A DNA stretch of 12,306 bases from Vulcanimicrobiota bacterium (GCA_014305015.1 JACRUB010000069.1:1104-13409); one strand, 5' to 3'. Counted from the first letter of the stretch, positions 1 through 5,974 are shown. Notes: a model not told the origin generated them from the sequence alone. Numbers and translations: made by a program.

Positions 1-120
1 GTACTGGGTTACATCACAGTCGGAGTGGCGATTAGGCCGTAACGACTATTCGCCGCTGAGGACGTACGAGGGCAATTCGTTCTTAAACGTCTAGATGAGC
101 AGGGAAAGAGCACGAAGCAA

Positions 121-519
121 TCAGCCGCTTTTGTGCTCTTTCTTTGCGATCGTGTCCACTTCGTCGGCAATCGCTTTGAGCGCCTGGACTTCCTCATGCA
201 TCGCCTGGGCCTCGGTATGCGGCAACCGCTCTATCCCAACGAGCCGGTTGTCCGCCCGTTCCATCGCCAGAATAAGCGCATCGAGTTTTGTGTTGATCGC
301 ATTTGTATCGCGATTCTGCGCGTAGTTCAGAACAAAGACCATCAAAAACGTGATTACTGACGATGTCGTGTTCATCACGAGCTGCCAGAAATCGGAGTAG
401 TGCAAACGCGGTCCCGAAAACGCCCACGACGCAACGAGCAAGAACGCAAGGGCAGTCGCAACCGGAGTCGAGGCGGCTCGATTGACCCACAGCGCAAAAA
501 TTCCGAAAGCATTTTTCAT
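121..519 (-). CDS. Low-affinity iron permease family protein (small membrane protein)
   Basis: 132-residue inner-membrane protein starting at ATG 519. Two hydrophobic segments are visible, at about residues 18-36 and 47-65. The second carries the block FWQLVMNTTSSVITF (44-58), followed by QNRD (68-71) and a KLD-containing helix (78-80). This arrangement is typical of the low-affinity iron permease family (Pfam Iron_permease, PF04120). The charged C-terminus (about 84-132, rich in E, A and K) looks helical or coiled. The family name comes from yeast Fet4-like transporters; bacterial members are short and their transport role is mostly unproven, so iron uptake is inherited from the name rather than visible here. 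The upstream ribosome-binding site is weak (GGTAGG). It is divergent from the deacetylase at 578 with only 58 bp between starts, so both promoters must lie in that gap or inside a gene. Bases 1-120 downstream show no gene and no clear terminator. Confidence 0.83.
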   Translation of the reverse strand: MKNAFGIFALWVNRAASTPVATALAFLLVASWAFSGPRLHYSDFWQLVMNTTSSVITFLMVFVLNYAQNRDTNAINTKLDALILAMERADNRLVGIERLPHTEAQAMHEEVQALKAIADEVDTIAKKEHKSG

Positions 520-577
520 ACGCGCTACCTACCCAGCCAGGCGCAACGGCTACCCGAGGGCGAACGTTTGCAGGTAA

Positions 578-1495
578 GTGGCTCGCCGAAAACGCAGACC
601 TCGCCGGCGCCGTAATAATGGCGCACTCATTCTTTTTCTCCTTGCGGTCTTAGTGGGCGCGGCGCTCGCATACAGAGCGCTCAATACATCCTCGCCGGTG
701 TCCGCACCTAAACAACCTGCACCGGTAGAAACCGTCAGCCAAGCTCCGGTTATTCCGGCAGCGACCCCGCGAGCCGTGCAGTCATCTGCGCCACCAACCA
801 CAACCCCGGAACCGGTGAGCGAAACCGCTGCTCCTGGAGATCACCGGCTTGCAATCATCATCGATGATTGCGGCCAATGGCCGCAGACCGAACGCGCGCT
901 TATCGCCCTGCCGATTGCAATTACTATGTCGGTCATGCCGAAGGAACGATACACGAGCGAGATTGCGCAAGAAGCAGCCGATGCCGGCAAAGGCGTCATG
1001 TTGCATTTACCAATGGAACCGGTTGCCGCGATCGACCCCGGGCCCGGAAAGATCACCACGGCCATGAGCGACGCAGAGATCGCGGCGCAAGTCAAGGAAG
1101 ATGTCGCGGCGGTTCCGCTTGCCAAGGGCGTGAACAATCACGAAGGCAGCAAAGCCAGCAGCGATGCGCGTGTCATGCGCGACGTTGTCTCGGTGCTCGC
1201 GCCCGCGGGGCTCTTTTTCATCGATTCGAGGACCAGCGCTCAATCTGTCGGTGCCCAAATTGCGGCGGAGGGCGGAATGAAAACGGCCTCGCGTGATGTC
1301 TTCTTGGATAACGAAAACAACGTCGATGCGGTAGAAAAAATGTTACGGAGCGCAGCTGCGGTGGCCCAAAAATCCGGCAGTGCAATTGCGATCGGCCATC
1401 CACGTGCGGCGACGCTCGAAGCGATACGCACGCTCATCCCGGAACTCCAGTCGCAAGGCATTACCTTTACATTAGCTTCGGAAATGGTGCGCTAG
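578..1495 (+). CDS. Divergent polysaccharide deacetylase family protein (DUF610/YibQ type)
   Basis: 305-residue membrane-anchored periplasmic protein. A very basic N-terminus (MARRKRRPRRRR) precedes one transmembrane helix at about 15-33 and a Pro/Thr/Ala-rich spacer (about 37-87). The NodB-fold domain runs from about 88 to 305. Family signatures are visible: IIIDDCG (93-99, metal/catalytic Asp pair), HLPMEP (143-148), GVNNHEGS (184-191), FIDSRTS (214-220), RDVFLDN (239-245) and GHP (273-275). The family is 'divergent polysaccharide deacetylase' (Pfam PF04748, E. coli YibQ); its substrate is not established. In proteobacteria yibQ lies by envC, an M23-fold protein, which matches the M23 gene 25 bp downstream here and suggests a shared cell-wall role. 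The start is GTG 578, the only good in-frame choice before the membrane helix, but it has no clear Shine-Dalgarno at normal distance, so the exact start is uncertain. Confidence 0.9.
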   Translation: MARRKRRPRRRRNNGALILFLLAVLVGAALAYRALNTSSPVSAPKQPAPVETVSQAPVIPAATPRAVQSSAPPTTTPEPVSETAAPGDHRLAIIIDDCGQWPQTERALIALPIAITMSVMPKERYTSEIAQEAADAGKGVMLHLPMEPVAAIDPGPGKITTAMSDAEIAAQVKEDVAAVPLAKGVNNHEGSKASSDARVMRDVVSVLAPAGLFFIDSRTSAQSVGAQIAAEGGMKTASRDVFLDNENNVDAVEKMLRSAAAVAQKSGSAIAIGHPRAATLEAIRTLIPELQSQGITFTLASEMVR

Positions 1496-1520
1496 TTAAC
1501 CAAGCGGCAAAGCTCAGGCA

Positions 1521-2159
1521 ATGTATTTGCCGATACTTGAAGGCAGAGTGGATATACAAGCCGATGTTGCGGCCGTTCAAAGCCGCATCGCAGAAATTGC
1601 CGGGGTTGGAGCGCCGGGGGCCGGGGCGGACTCGCCAATCGGTTCCGACGCCTTCGCGGCTACCCTTGCGCGCGCGCTCGCGCCGCAGAGCGCTGCGAAC
1701 GCCTTCTCCGTTCCTACGGCTACAGCACCCCTGAACCCAGCCACGCTCAGCCAACCGGTCCCCGGAATGCCCAGCACGCCTTTCATTTGGCCGGCGGCCG
1801 GCCCCATTAGTTCACCCTTTGGACCGCGCCCGAATCCGACAGGCCCTGGTTATGATTTTCACCCTGGCATCGACATCGCAGCAGATGAAGGCGCGCCGAT
1901 TCATGCGGCTGCACCCGGGCGCGTCATCCAAGCCGGTCCGGATGGCGGTTACGGAAATGTCGTGGTCATCGATCACGGCAACGGCGTGACCACCAAATAC
2001 GGCCACTGTTCGCAAACATTTGCGACCGTAGGCGAGCAAGTCTCGGCGGGCGACGAAATAGCCGCCGTCGGGTCGACCGGACATTCAACCGGTCCACACT
2101 TACATTTCGAAGTGCGCGCGGGCGATAAACCCGTCGACCCGTCGCTCTTCTTGCGCTAA
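1521..2159 (+). CDS. M23 family (LytM-type) zinc metallopeptidase
   Basis: 212-residue peptidoglycan endopeptidase of the M23/LytM fold, which cuts peptide cross-links in the wall. The catalytic domain occupies about 88-212. By comparison with LytM, the zinc ligands are H114 and D118 (in HPGIDI) and H195 (in HLHFE), with H162 (YGH) and H193 as catalytic histidines; all are present, so it should be active. The N-terminal 30 residues contain an amphipathic piece (VQSRIAEI, 19-26), then a Gly/Ala/Pro-rich linker to about 85. No signal peptide is visible, and a TAA at 1497 closes the frame upstream, so export, if any, is unexplained. A GTG at 1548 preceded by GAAGG is an alternative start. It probably forms an operon with the deacetylase 25 bp upstream. 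Its last 60 bases, including the HLHFE codons, overlap the 3' end of the methyltransferase on the other strand. Confidence 0.93.
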   Translation: MYLPILEGRVDIQADVAAVQSRIAEIAGVGAPGAGADSPIGSDAFAATLARALAPQSAANAFSVPTATAPLNPATLSQPVPGMPSTPFIWPAAGPISSPFGPRPNPTGPGYDFHPGIDIAADEGAPIHAAAPGRVIQAGPDGGYGNVVVIDHGNGVTTKYGHCSQTFATVGEQVSAGDEIAAVGSTGHSTGPHLHFEVRAGDKPVDPSLFLR

Positions 2160-2693
2160 CTCTTTCCTATACACGACTCCACAATCAGTTTCCGCGTGCA
2201 ACGTGAACACGGGATACTTTTCTATTTCGTCACGCTGCGTAGGCGTGTGATAGAGCAGCACCACCTCTCCGTCCGTTTCACCCAACACGCGCATTATAAA
2301 TTGCGCGAAGAGCGGTCCTTCGAAAGGGTTGTAGAGATAGAGCAGCAGATTGCCGTGCGGTAACGCGAACGTCGCGGCATCGGCGCACACCAAACGAATA
2401 TCGCGGCATAGCGATCCCGCGTCTTTGAAGACGGCAATATTTTCACGCGCGATCTCATTCAGTGCCGGAGAGATTTCAACGCCCACGACTTGTTTGAACC
2501 CATAGCGTGACGCGAGCATCAGGACACGCCCCATGCCGGATCCGACGTCGACGAACGTGGCATCAGAAAAAATGAAGCCGGGTGGAACCGACTTCATAAG
2601 GACCTCAAAGTCTGCGAGCGGCGTCGGCTCGTAGTGCGTCGCGAACTCGATGGCAGGACCGATGGCTTGCGGATCAAGCTCGCCGAGAAACAC
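2100..2693 (-). CDS. Class I SAM-dependent methyltransferase
   Basis: 197 residues from GTG 2693. The Rossmann-fold signature is clear: motif I FVDVGSGMGR (47-56), acidic residue E73 at the end of strand beta2 (VGVEIS) that should hold the SAM ribose, motif II-like VCADA (102-106), and YNPF (121-124) at the catalytic-loop position. The substrate is unknown; no lipid-, RNA- or protein-specific domain is recognisable. The reading frame stays open upstream of GTG 2693 back to a stop inside the desaturase gene. The upstream codons read like more of the same protein (HFDAAYNVTTEALVFLGEL across the GTG), so the annotated start is probably too short, yet no ATG, GTG or TTG occurs in frame there. It lies just downstream of the desaturase and probably shares its transcript. 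The 3' end overlaps the M23 gene by 60 bases; the stop codon is antisense to the Leu between the two catalytic His codons of HLHFE. Confidence 0.85.
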   Translation of the reverse strand: MFLGELDPQAIGPAIEFATHYEPTPLADFEVLMKSVPPGFIFSDATFVDVGSGMGRVLMLASRYGFKQVVGVEISPALNEIARENIAVFKDAGSLCRDIRLVCADAATFALPHGNLLLYLYNPFEGPLFAQFIMRVLGETDGEVVLLYHTPTQRDEIEKYPVFTLHAETDCGVVYRKELAQEERRVDGFIARAHFEM

Positions 2694-2751
2694 GAGCGCT
2701 TCGGTCGTTACGTTGTATGCAGCATCGAAATGCTGCCCGGAGCGGCGTCCG

Positions 2752-3585
2752 CTAATTTGCCTTGAGCCGCTGCCGCATTTGCAGCGTGGGAACTTTGATA
2801 TTCTTCACGAGCCGCAGACTTTTCAGGAGACTGATAATATGCCACGTGTGATCGATTTCAAACCACCGCAAACCGTGGCGTGCCGAGAACGGAAACGCAT
2901 GATGGTTGTTGTGCCAGCCCTCGCCCCAGCTCAAAAGCGCGAGCCACCAGCAGTTGGTAGACCGGTCACCGGTCTTGTAGGACTGATACCCCACGCTGTG
3001 GGCTGCACTATTGATGAGCCACGTGAGGTGATACGTCAGCACCAAGCGCACGAAAATACCCCAGACCACCCACGGTAACCCACCGATTGCGAACAAGACG
3101 AGAGCGAGGGTCACCTGCGCGAGTAACTGGTACTTATCCAAGAAGCGGTAGAATGGATCTGCCGCGACGTCGTGGGCCATGCGCAGCATTTGTTCGCGAG
3201 TCAGCACCGCCTGATTTGCCAGATACAACCAGGTCAAATGCGACCAGCTAAAACCTTCGTTTGAATTGTGGGGATCGCGTTCGCTATCAGAATGCGCGTG
3301 ATGCGCCCGGTGCGTCGCGACCCATTCGATCGGACCACCCTGCAGTGAGAGGGTCGCAAAAACACCGGTTAAATATTCGACCGGTTTGACCATGGTGAGC
3401 GCACGGTGTGTGAGCGTGCGATGATAGTTGAGAGTAACGCCGAGCGCGCCCGTGATATAGGTGAGCACCAGCATTACTGCGACCGCCGACCACGAGACCA
3501 TACCGGGAAGAAAAACGGCGAGCGCGCCGATGTGAATGACGGCGAGTCCGAGAAAGACCGGCCAGTTCTCAATTTTTTTTGCCAT
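2752..3585 (-). CDS. Membrane fatty acid (acyl-CoA/acyl-lipid) desaturase
   Basis: 277-residue integral membrane di-iron enzyme that should introduce a cis double bond (delta-9-like family) into fatty acyl chains. The three histidine boxes are intact: HRTLTH (55-60), HRAHH (92-96) and HNNHH (225-229), with an additional conserved-type NSAAHSVG (192-199). Hydrophobic segments at about 9-29, 33-52, 155-175 and 176-195 give the usual two hairpins. Length is normal for the short bacterial acyl-CoA desaturase type without a fused cytochrome b5. Start ATG 3585 has a good Shine-Dalgarno (GAAGG, 5-base spacer). A likely promoter with a palindrome over its -35 box lies at 3636-3673. The stop codon (2754-2752) lies in the open frame that leads into the methyltransferase, so the two are probably cotranscribed and perhaps translationally coupled. 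The electron donor is not encoded nearby. Confidence 0.95.
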   Translation of the reverse strand: MAKKIENWPVFLGLAVIHIGALAVFLPGMVSWSAVAVMLVLTYITGALGVTLNYHRTLTHRALTMVKPVEYLTGVFATLSLQGGPIEWVATHRAHHAHSDSERDPHNSNEGFSWSHLTWLYLANQAVLTREQMLRMAHDVAADPFYRFLDKYQLLAQVTLALVLFAIGGLPWVVWGIFVRLVLTYHLTWLINSAAHSVGYQSYKTGDRSTNCWWLALLSWGEGWHNNHHAFPFSARHGLRWFEIDHTWHIISLLKSLRLVKNIKVPTLQMRQRLKAN

Positions 3586-3635
3586 GCAGACCTTCTACGT
3601 TCGGGAAGGAGCGTTAGTCTCCGGCCAAGCGAGCC

Positions 3636-3665
3636 ATTAAGTGCAAAATACTCGGCAGCGGTCAA
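3636..3665 (-). promoter_or_regulatory. Predicted promoter of the desaturase gene
   Basis: Reading the minus strand, TTGACC (3665-3660, five of six matches to the -35 consensus) is followed after 18 bp by CTTAAT (3641-3636, four of six matches to TATAAT). This would place the transcript start near 3629 and give a leader of about 44 bases carrying the GAAGG ribosome-binding site. Inferred by eye only. Confidence 0.4.
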
Positions 3666-3673
3666 TTTTGACC
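3660..3673. promoter_or_regulatory. Perfect 14-bp palindrome over the desaturase -35 box (candidate operator)
   Basis: GGTCAA-TT-TTGACC: six-base arms are exact reverse complements around TT. The left arm, read on the minus strand, is the proposed -35 box of the desaturase; the right arm gives an equal TTGACC on the plus strand pointing at the 61-aa membrane protein gene, although no good -10 follows it. It could be a repressor site or simply two back-to-back -35 boxes. Confidence 0.38.
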
Positions 3674-3714
3674 ACGAGCCGCGGAGTACTGCGACAAAAG
3701 ACGAAGGCAACCCG

Positions 3715-3900
3715 ATGCGTAACGGAACTCTCGAGGTCTCTCTGTACATGGTCTGCGCTTTATCCACAGCTGCGATGATTCACGTGCCGTATGCCGCCGG
3801 ACATCCGCCCAGGCTCTTCTGGCTTCTTGCGACGGTCTCCGCGATCGGACTCGTCCGGATTTTTCAGATTGCGTGGCACGAAGACCGTGCCGCCAAGTAG
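3715..3900 (+). CDS. Small hypothetical membrane protein (61 aa)
   Basis: 61 residues from ATG 3715, with a good Shine-Dalgarno (GAAGG at 3703-3707, 7-base spacer) that picks this ATG out of a longer open frame running antisense to the desaturase. Two hydrophobic segments are visible at about 8-27 and 33-50, joined by a short Gly/His/Pro turn (AAGHPPR), with a charged tail ending HEDRAAK. It is therefore probably a two-helix inner-membrane hairpin. I do not recognise a family. It is divergent from the desaturase with 129 bp between starts, so common control with membrane lipid unsaturation is possible but unproven. Confidence 0.6.
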   Translation: MRNGTLEVSLYMVCALSTAAMIHVPYAAGHPPRLFWLLATVSAIGLVRIFQIAWHEDRAAK

Positions 3901-3991
3901 ATTAACGCGGTTATCAACCTCCTGGGCGTAGAATGCGAGCCGCCGGCTAACGCACAAGAGGGCTTGCGCCTGGCGGCACTAAGAAGGTATC

Positions 3992-4480
3992 GTGCTGGTT
4001 CGAGCGCTCGCCGTGTTTCTTCTGCTGGCCACGCTCTCGTTGCCGGTACAAGCCGCGCGCGAATTGACGCGCAAAGATGTGCGCACGCTGCTCAACGCCT
4101 GGTTCGTCTATCCCGCATATGGTTCGTTCCAATTAAAGAACGGACGGTACATGAGCGCTTCCGGACGCATGCGCATCGCCCTCGTCGGCGGGCAACGGTT
4201 CGTCCCCATCGAAGGATCGAAAATTGCTGCCCTTTCGACGTTACAAACCCCCGGAACGCGCAGCATCCTTTTCTTGAGTTTGTTTACGCGCACGAACGCC
4301 GGCTATTTTCGAGATGACGCAACGGTGCGCGTCGGCCAACGCGTCCGGCCACTTTCGGTAACGATGCACGCATCGCGCATTCGTGTCAGTGTAGTGCAAC
4401 CCAACGGACGGCAAGCAACGCACATCTATCACATGACGGGTCACGGCCTCCAAGAAGCGGCGACCCGTCACGCGCAATAA
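3992..4480 (+). CDS. Secreted hypothetical protein (162 aa)
   Basis: Starts at GTG 3992, preceded by a strong Shine-Dalgarno (AAGAAGGT, about 3981-3988). Residues 1-21 form a clear signal peptide: short basic start (MLVR), hydrophobic core (ALAVFLLLATLSLPV) and an AxA-like site (VQAAR). The mature part of about 140 residues is rich in Arg, Thr and Ser with short alternating hydrophobic stretches, as expected of a beta-rich periplasmic or surface domain; it has a single WF pair (37-38) and no cysteine. No enzyme motif or known domain is recognisable. The 91-bp gap from the preceding small gene means it could have its own promoter. Function unknown. Confidence 0.75.
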   Translation: MLVRALAVFLLLATLSLPVQAARELTRKDVRTLLNAWFVYPAYGSFQLKNGRYMSASGRMRIALVGGQRFVPIEGSKIAALSTLQTPGTRSILFLSLFTRTNAGYFRDDATVRVGQRVRPLSVTMHASRIRVSVVQPNGRQATHIYHMTGHGLQEAATRHAQ

Positions 4481-4505
4481 GTTAGATCTTAGCATCCCGT
4501 CGGTG

Positions 4506-4597
4506 GGCAGGCCACTGCCGTCCTTCCTGCTTTCGAAAAAGCCCAGTTCTGCCGATACGGCTATTGAGGTGTCCCGCGTGCTTCTAGGCACGTGGAC
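4506..4597 (+). other. Structured leader region ahead of the 85-aa gene
   Basis: Two hairpins can be drawn in the 146-bp gap before the 85-aa gene. The first is GGCAG-gcca-CTGCC (4506-4519). The second is longer: GTCC...CGTGC-TTCTAG-GCACG...GGAC (4571-4597), nine pairs around a 6-base loop with a small CG/T internal loop. Neither is followed by a T-run, so they do not look like terminators. The second ends about 13 bases before the GGAGG ribosome-binding site. I compared this with riboswitch consensuses I remember (c-di-GMP, fluoride, ZTP) and found no match. Confidence 0.3.
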
Positions 4598-4626
4598 GAC
4601 TTTCTCAGTGGAGGGAGCGGAATCTC

Positions 4627-4884
4627 GTGGCTTCGACAGGGATGGAACTCCTTAAGGAGCGTCTGCGCACAATCGGTGTCGCATACGTTGACTACAAATA
4701 CAACACGCTGACGATTCAGGCCAGTAAGCGCATTCCCACGACCGAGTACTACAAGAAACTCCAAGACCGCATCGTGCAATATATCAACGCCGACCCTGTC
4801 GTCGCTCAGTTCTTCACAGGGTGCAGTAGGATCGATATCCGTCAGCCGGAAGCGCCGCCCGCGGCAGCAGAGGCCGCGAAATGA
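4627..4884 (+). CDS. Small hypothetical soluble protein (85 aa)
   Basis: 85 residues from GTG 4627; a GGAGG at 4610-4614 lies upstream at a rather long spacing (12 bases). ATG 4642 is an alternative start but has no better site. The sequence suggests a compact alpha/beta domain: helix (about 6-16, ELLKERLRTIG), strand hairpin (VAYVDYKYNTLTIQA, 18-32), helix (about 38-55, EYYKKLQDRIVQYIN), then a short strand with one Cys (66) and RIDIRQ, and a Pro/Ala/Glu tail (74-85). No signal peptide or membrane segment is visible. I do not recognise the family. It is the last gene before an intrinsic terminator and has a structured leader, so it may be a separate one-gene transcript. Confidence 0.73.
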   Translation: MASTGMELLKERLRTIGVAYVDYKYNTLTIQASKRIPTTEYYKKLQDRIVQYINADPVVAQFFTGCSRIDIRQPEAPPAAAEAAK

Positions 4885-4911
4885 CCGGCACCCCGAACTT
4901 AGCTCTCCCGC

Positions 4912-4932
4912 GCCGCTCCTGCGGCTTTTTTT
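4912..4932 (+). terminator. Intrinsic terminator after the 85-aa gene
   Basis: GCCGC (4912-4916), loop TCCT, GCGGC (4921-4925), then seven T residues (4926-4932). The stem is short but all G-C, and the T-run is ideal. It lies 27 bases after the TGA at 4882-4884 and insulates the TetR unit from upstream transcription; the TetR -35 box begins only four bases later. Confidence 0.72.
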
Positions 4933-4935
4933 CGG

Positions 4936-4964
4936 TTGACTTTATATACTAAACCGTTTAGTAT
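4936..4964 (+). promoter_or_regulatory. Promoter of the TetR gene, giving a probably leaderless mRNA
   Basis: TTGACT (4936-4941, five of six matches to -35), a spacer of exactly 17 bp, and TAGTAT (4959-4964, four of six matches to -10). The usual 6-7 base distance to the transcription start puts +1 at or next to the A of ATG 4971. No Shine-Dalgarno sequence precedes that ATG, only AT-rich DNA, which agrees with a leaderless transcript. The -10 and most of the spacer are inside the palindromic operator. Confidence 0.6.
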
Positions 4965-4967
4965 ATA
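4943..4967. promoter_or_regulatory. 25-bp perfect palindromic operator for the TetR regulator
   Basis: Arms TATATACTAAAC (4943-4954) and GTTTAGTATATA (4956-4967) are exact 12-base reverse complements around a single central base (C4955). It covers the promoter from just after the -35 box through the -10 box, and ends three bases before the start codon. TetR-family dimers bind such sites and many repress their own genes, so autorepression by steric block is the natural reading. The ACTAAAC-type half-site is unlike the surrounding GC-rich DNA. Confidence 0.82.
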
Positions 4968-4970
4968 TAA

Positions 4971-5561
4971 ATGCCCGGAACTACACGCAGGCCACGAGGG
5001 CGCCCTCGCGATCGTGCGATCGATAAGCGGATTGTCGAGGCGACCCTTGGAGTCGTCGCCGAGCGGGGCATTGCCGGCGCCGCCATCGATGAAATCGCAC
5101 TGCGCAGCGGTGTGAGCAAGGCCACGATCTACGGACGGTGGCCTTCCAAGGAAGTGCTCTGTATCGAGGCCATGCGCCACACCCAACCGCTACTCACCAC
5201 CGCCTATAGCTCCGACCCGCGCACCGACTGCATCGCGTTTCTCGCCGGCCTCTCGACCGAAGCGAACGGCGTCGACCGGCGGCTGCTACCGCGTCTCATC
5301 GCCGAAATCTCTGCGAGTCCCGATCTCGCTCGAATCTTTCGCGACAAAATTGCGGCGCCGCCACGTGAAGCATGCGCCGCTATTCTTACGCGCGCAATCG
5401 CCGCGCAGCAGTTGGCAGCGGACACAGATATTTCGCTCGCGGTCGACCTGCTCGTCGGCCCCATCTTCTACCTGCGCCTGATCGAGGGCGCGTTTCCAAT
5501 CGAACCGGGCACGCCCCGCAAAATCGTCGACGCCGTGTGGACGGCGTTCGCCGCGTCTTAA
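4971..5561 (+). CDS. TetR/AcrR family transcriptional regulator
   Basis: 196 residues from ATG 4971. A basic N-terminal arm (TTRRPRGRPRDR, 4-15) precedes a TetR DNA-binding domain: helix 1 at about 17-33 and the helix-turn-helix at about 38-57 (IDEIALRSGVSKATIYGRWP). The C-terminal ligand-binding and dimer domain (about 70-196) looks like the TetR_C_11 type (LLPRLIAEISASPDL at 105-119, and GPIFYLRL at 163-170). The inducer cannot be read from sequence. The gene sits directly behind its own palindromic operator, so it most likely represses itself and the membrane protein gene that starts 14 bases after its stop. No efflux pump or enzyme typical of TetR neighbours is adjacent. Lack of a Shine-Dalgarno and the promoter position point to a leaderless start. 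Confidence 0.95.
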   Translation: MPGTTRRPRGRPRDRAIDKRIVEATLGVVAERGIAGAAIDEIALRSGVSKATIYGRWPSKEVLCIEAMRHTQPLLTTAYSSDPRTDCIAFLAGLSTEANGVDRRLLPRLIAEISASPDLARIFRDKIAAPPREACAAILTRAIAAQQLAADTDISLAVDLLVGPIFYLRLIEGAFPIEPGTPRKIVDAVWTAFAAS

Positions 5562-5575
5562 GACATGGAGGGAAT

Positions 5576-5974
5576 GTGTTTATCGTTACGCTGCTCGTTC
5601 TAACCGTCTTCTTGTCATACTCGCTCGCCGGCGCGGCCGGCGATACATCTGTGGTGCAGATGCCGCACTACCAAGTAGGGCGCGATGCGCACAAGACGTA
5701 CGCGCGCGATCTCATCCTCAGCAACCGCTTCTGGATCTATCTGATCTTGGGCGTCGGCTTCACGCTCTTGCTCTCTACCACCGTTGCGATTGCGTTCATC
5801 ATGCACGTGAAGTTCACCGCAATTCTTGCCAGCATGGTTGCGGTTGGGTTCTTCATCACGCGCAGCGTCCTCATTAAGAACGCGGCACGGCGCCGGCGGC
5901 AACTTATTAAAGTCTTGCAAATTGCCGGAACCGGCAGCGCGATGTGCGCGCTCGTGATCCTCTTACGGTCGTGA
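5576..5974 (+). CDS. Hypothetical multi-pass membrane protein (132 aa)
   Basis: Start is GTG 5576, chosen because GGAGGG (5567-5572) lies just upstream and the longer open frame overlaps the TetR gene. Hydrophobic segments: about 2-20 (a helix or signal-like segment ending SLAGAAG), 52-75, 78-98 and 113-130. A polar loop (23-50) rich in D, H, K and R separates the first two, and an Arg cluster (ARRRRQ, 104-109) should face the cytoplasm. No family is recognised. It follows the TetR gene by 14 bases and is very probably in the same transcript, so it is the best candidate target of that regulator. Its stop overlaps the end of the opposite-strand gene by 12 bases. Confidence 0.7.
   Translation: MFIVTLLVLTVFLSYSLAGAAGDTSVVQMPHYQVGRDAHKTYARDLILSNRFWIYLILGVGFTLLLSTTVAIAFIMHVKFTAILASMVAVGFFITRSVLIKNAARRRRQLIKVLQIAGTGSAMCALVILLRS

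Noticed and set aside
868..1296. 142-residue Arg/Cys-rich frame inside the deacetylase gene
   Set aside because: Frame-shifted shadow of conserved deacetylase motifs; composition typical of spurious frames in GC-rich DNA.
2650..3078. 142-residue plus-strand frame antisense to the desaturase and methyltransferase
   Set aside because: The desaturase on the other strand has all three histidine boxes; this frame has no domain and no start signal.
3406..3714. Upstream part of a long plus-strand frame ending at 3900
   Set aside because: It is antisense to the desaturase, compositionally unlike protein, and a good ribosome-binding site marks ATG 3715 as the start.
4571..4597. Known riboswitch ahead of the 85-aa gene
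   Set aside because: The hairpin does not match the c-di-GMP, fluoride or ZTP consensus as far as I can recall, and the gene gives no ligand hint; kept only as an unassigned structured leader.
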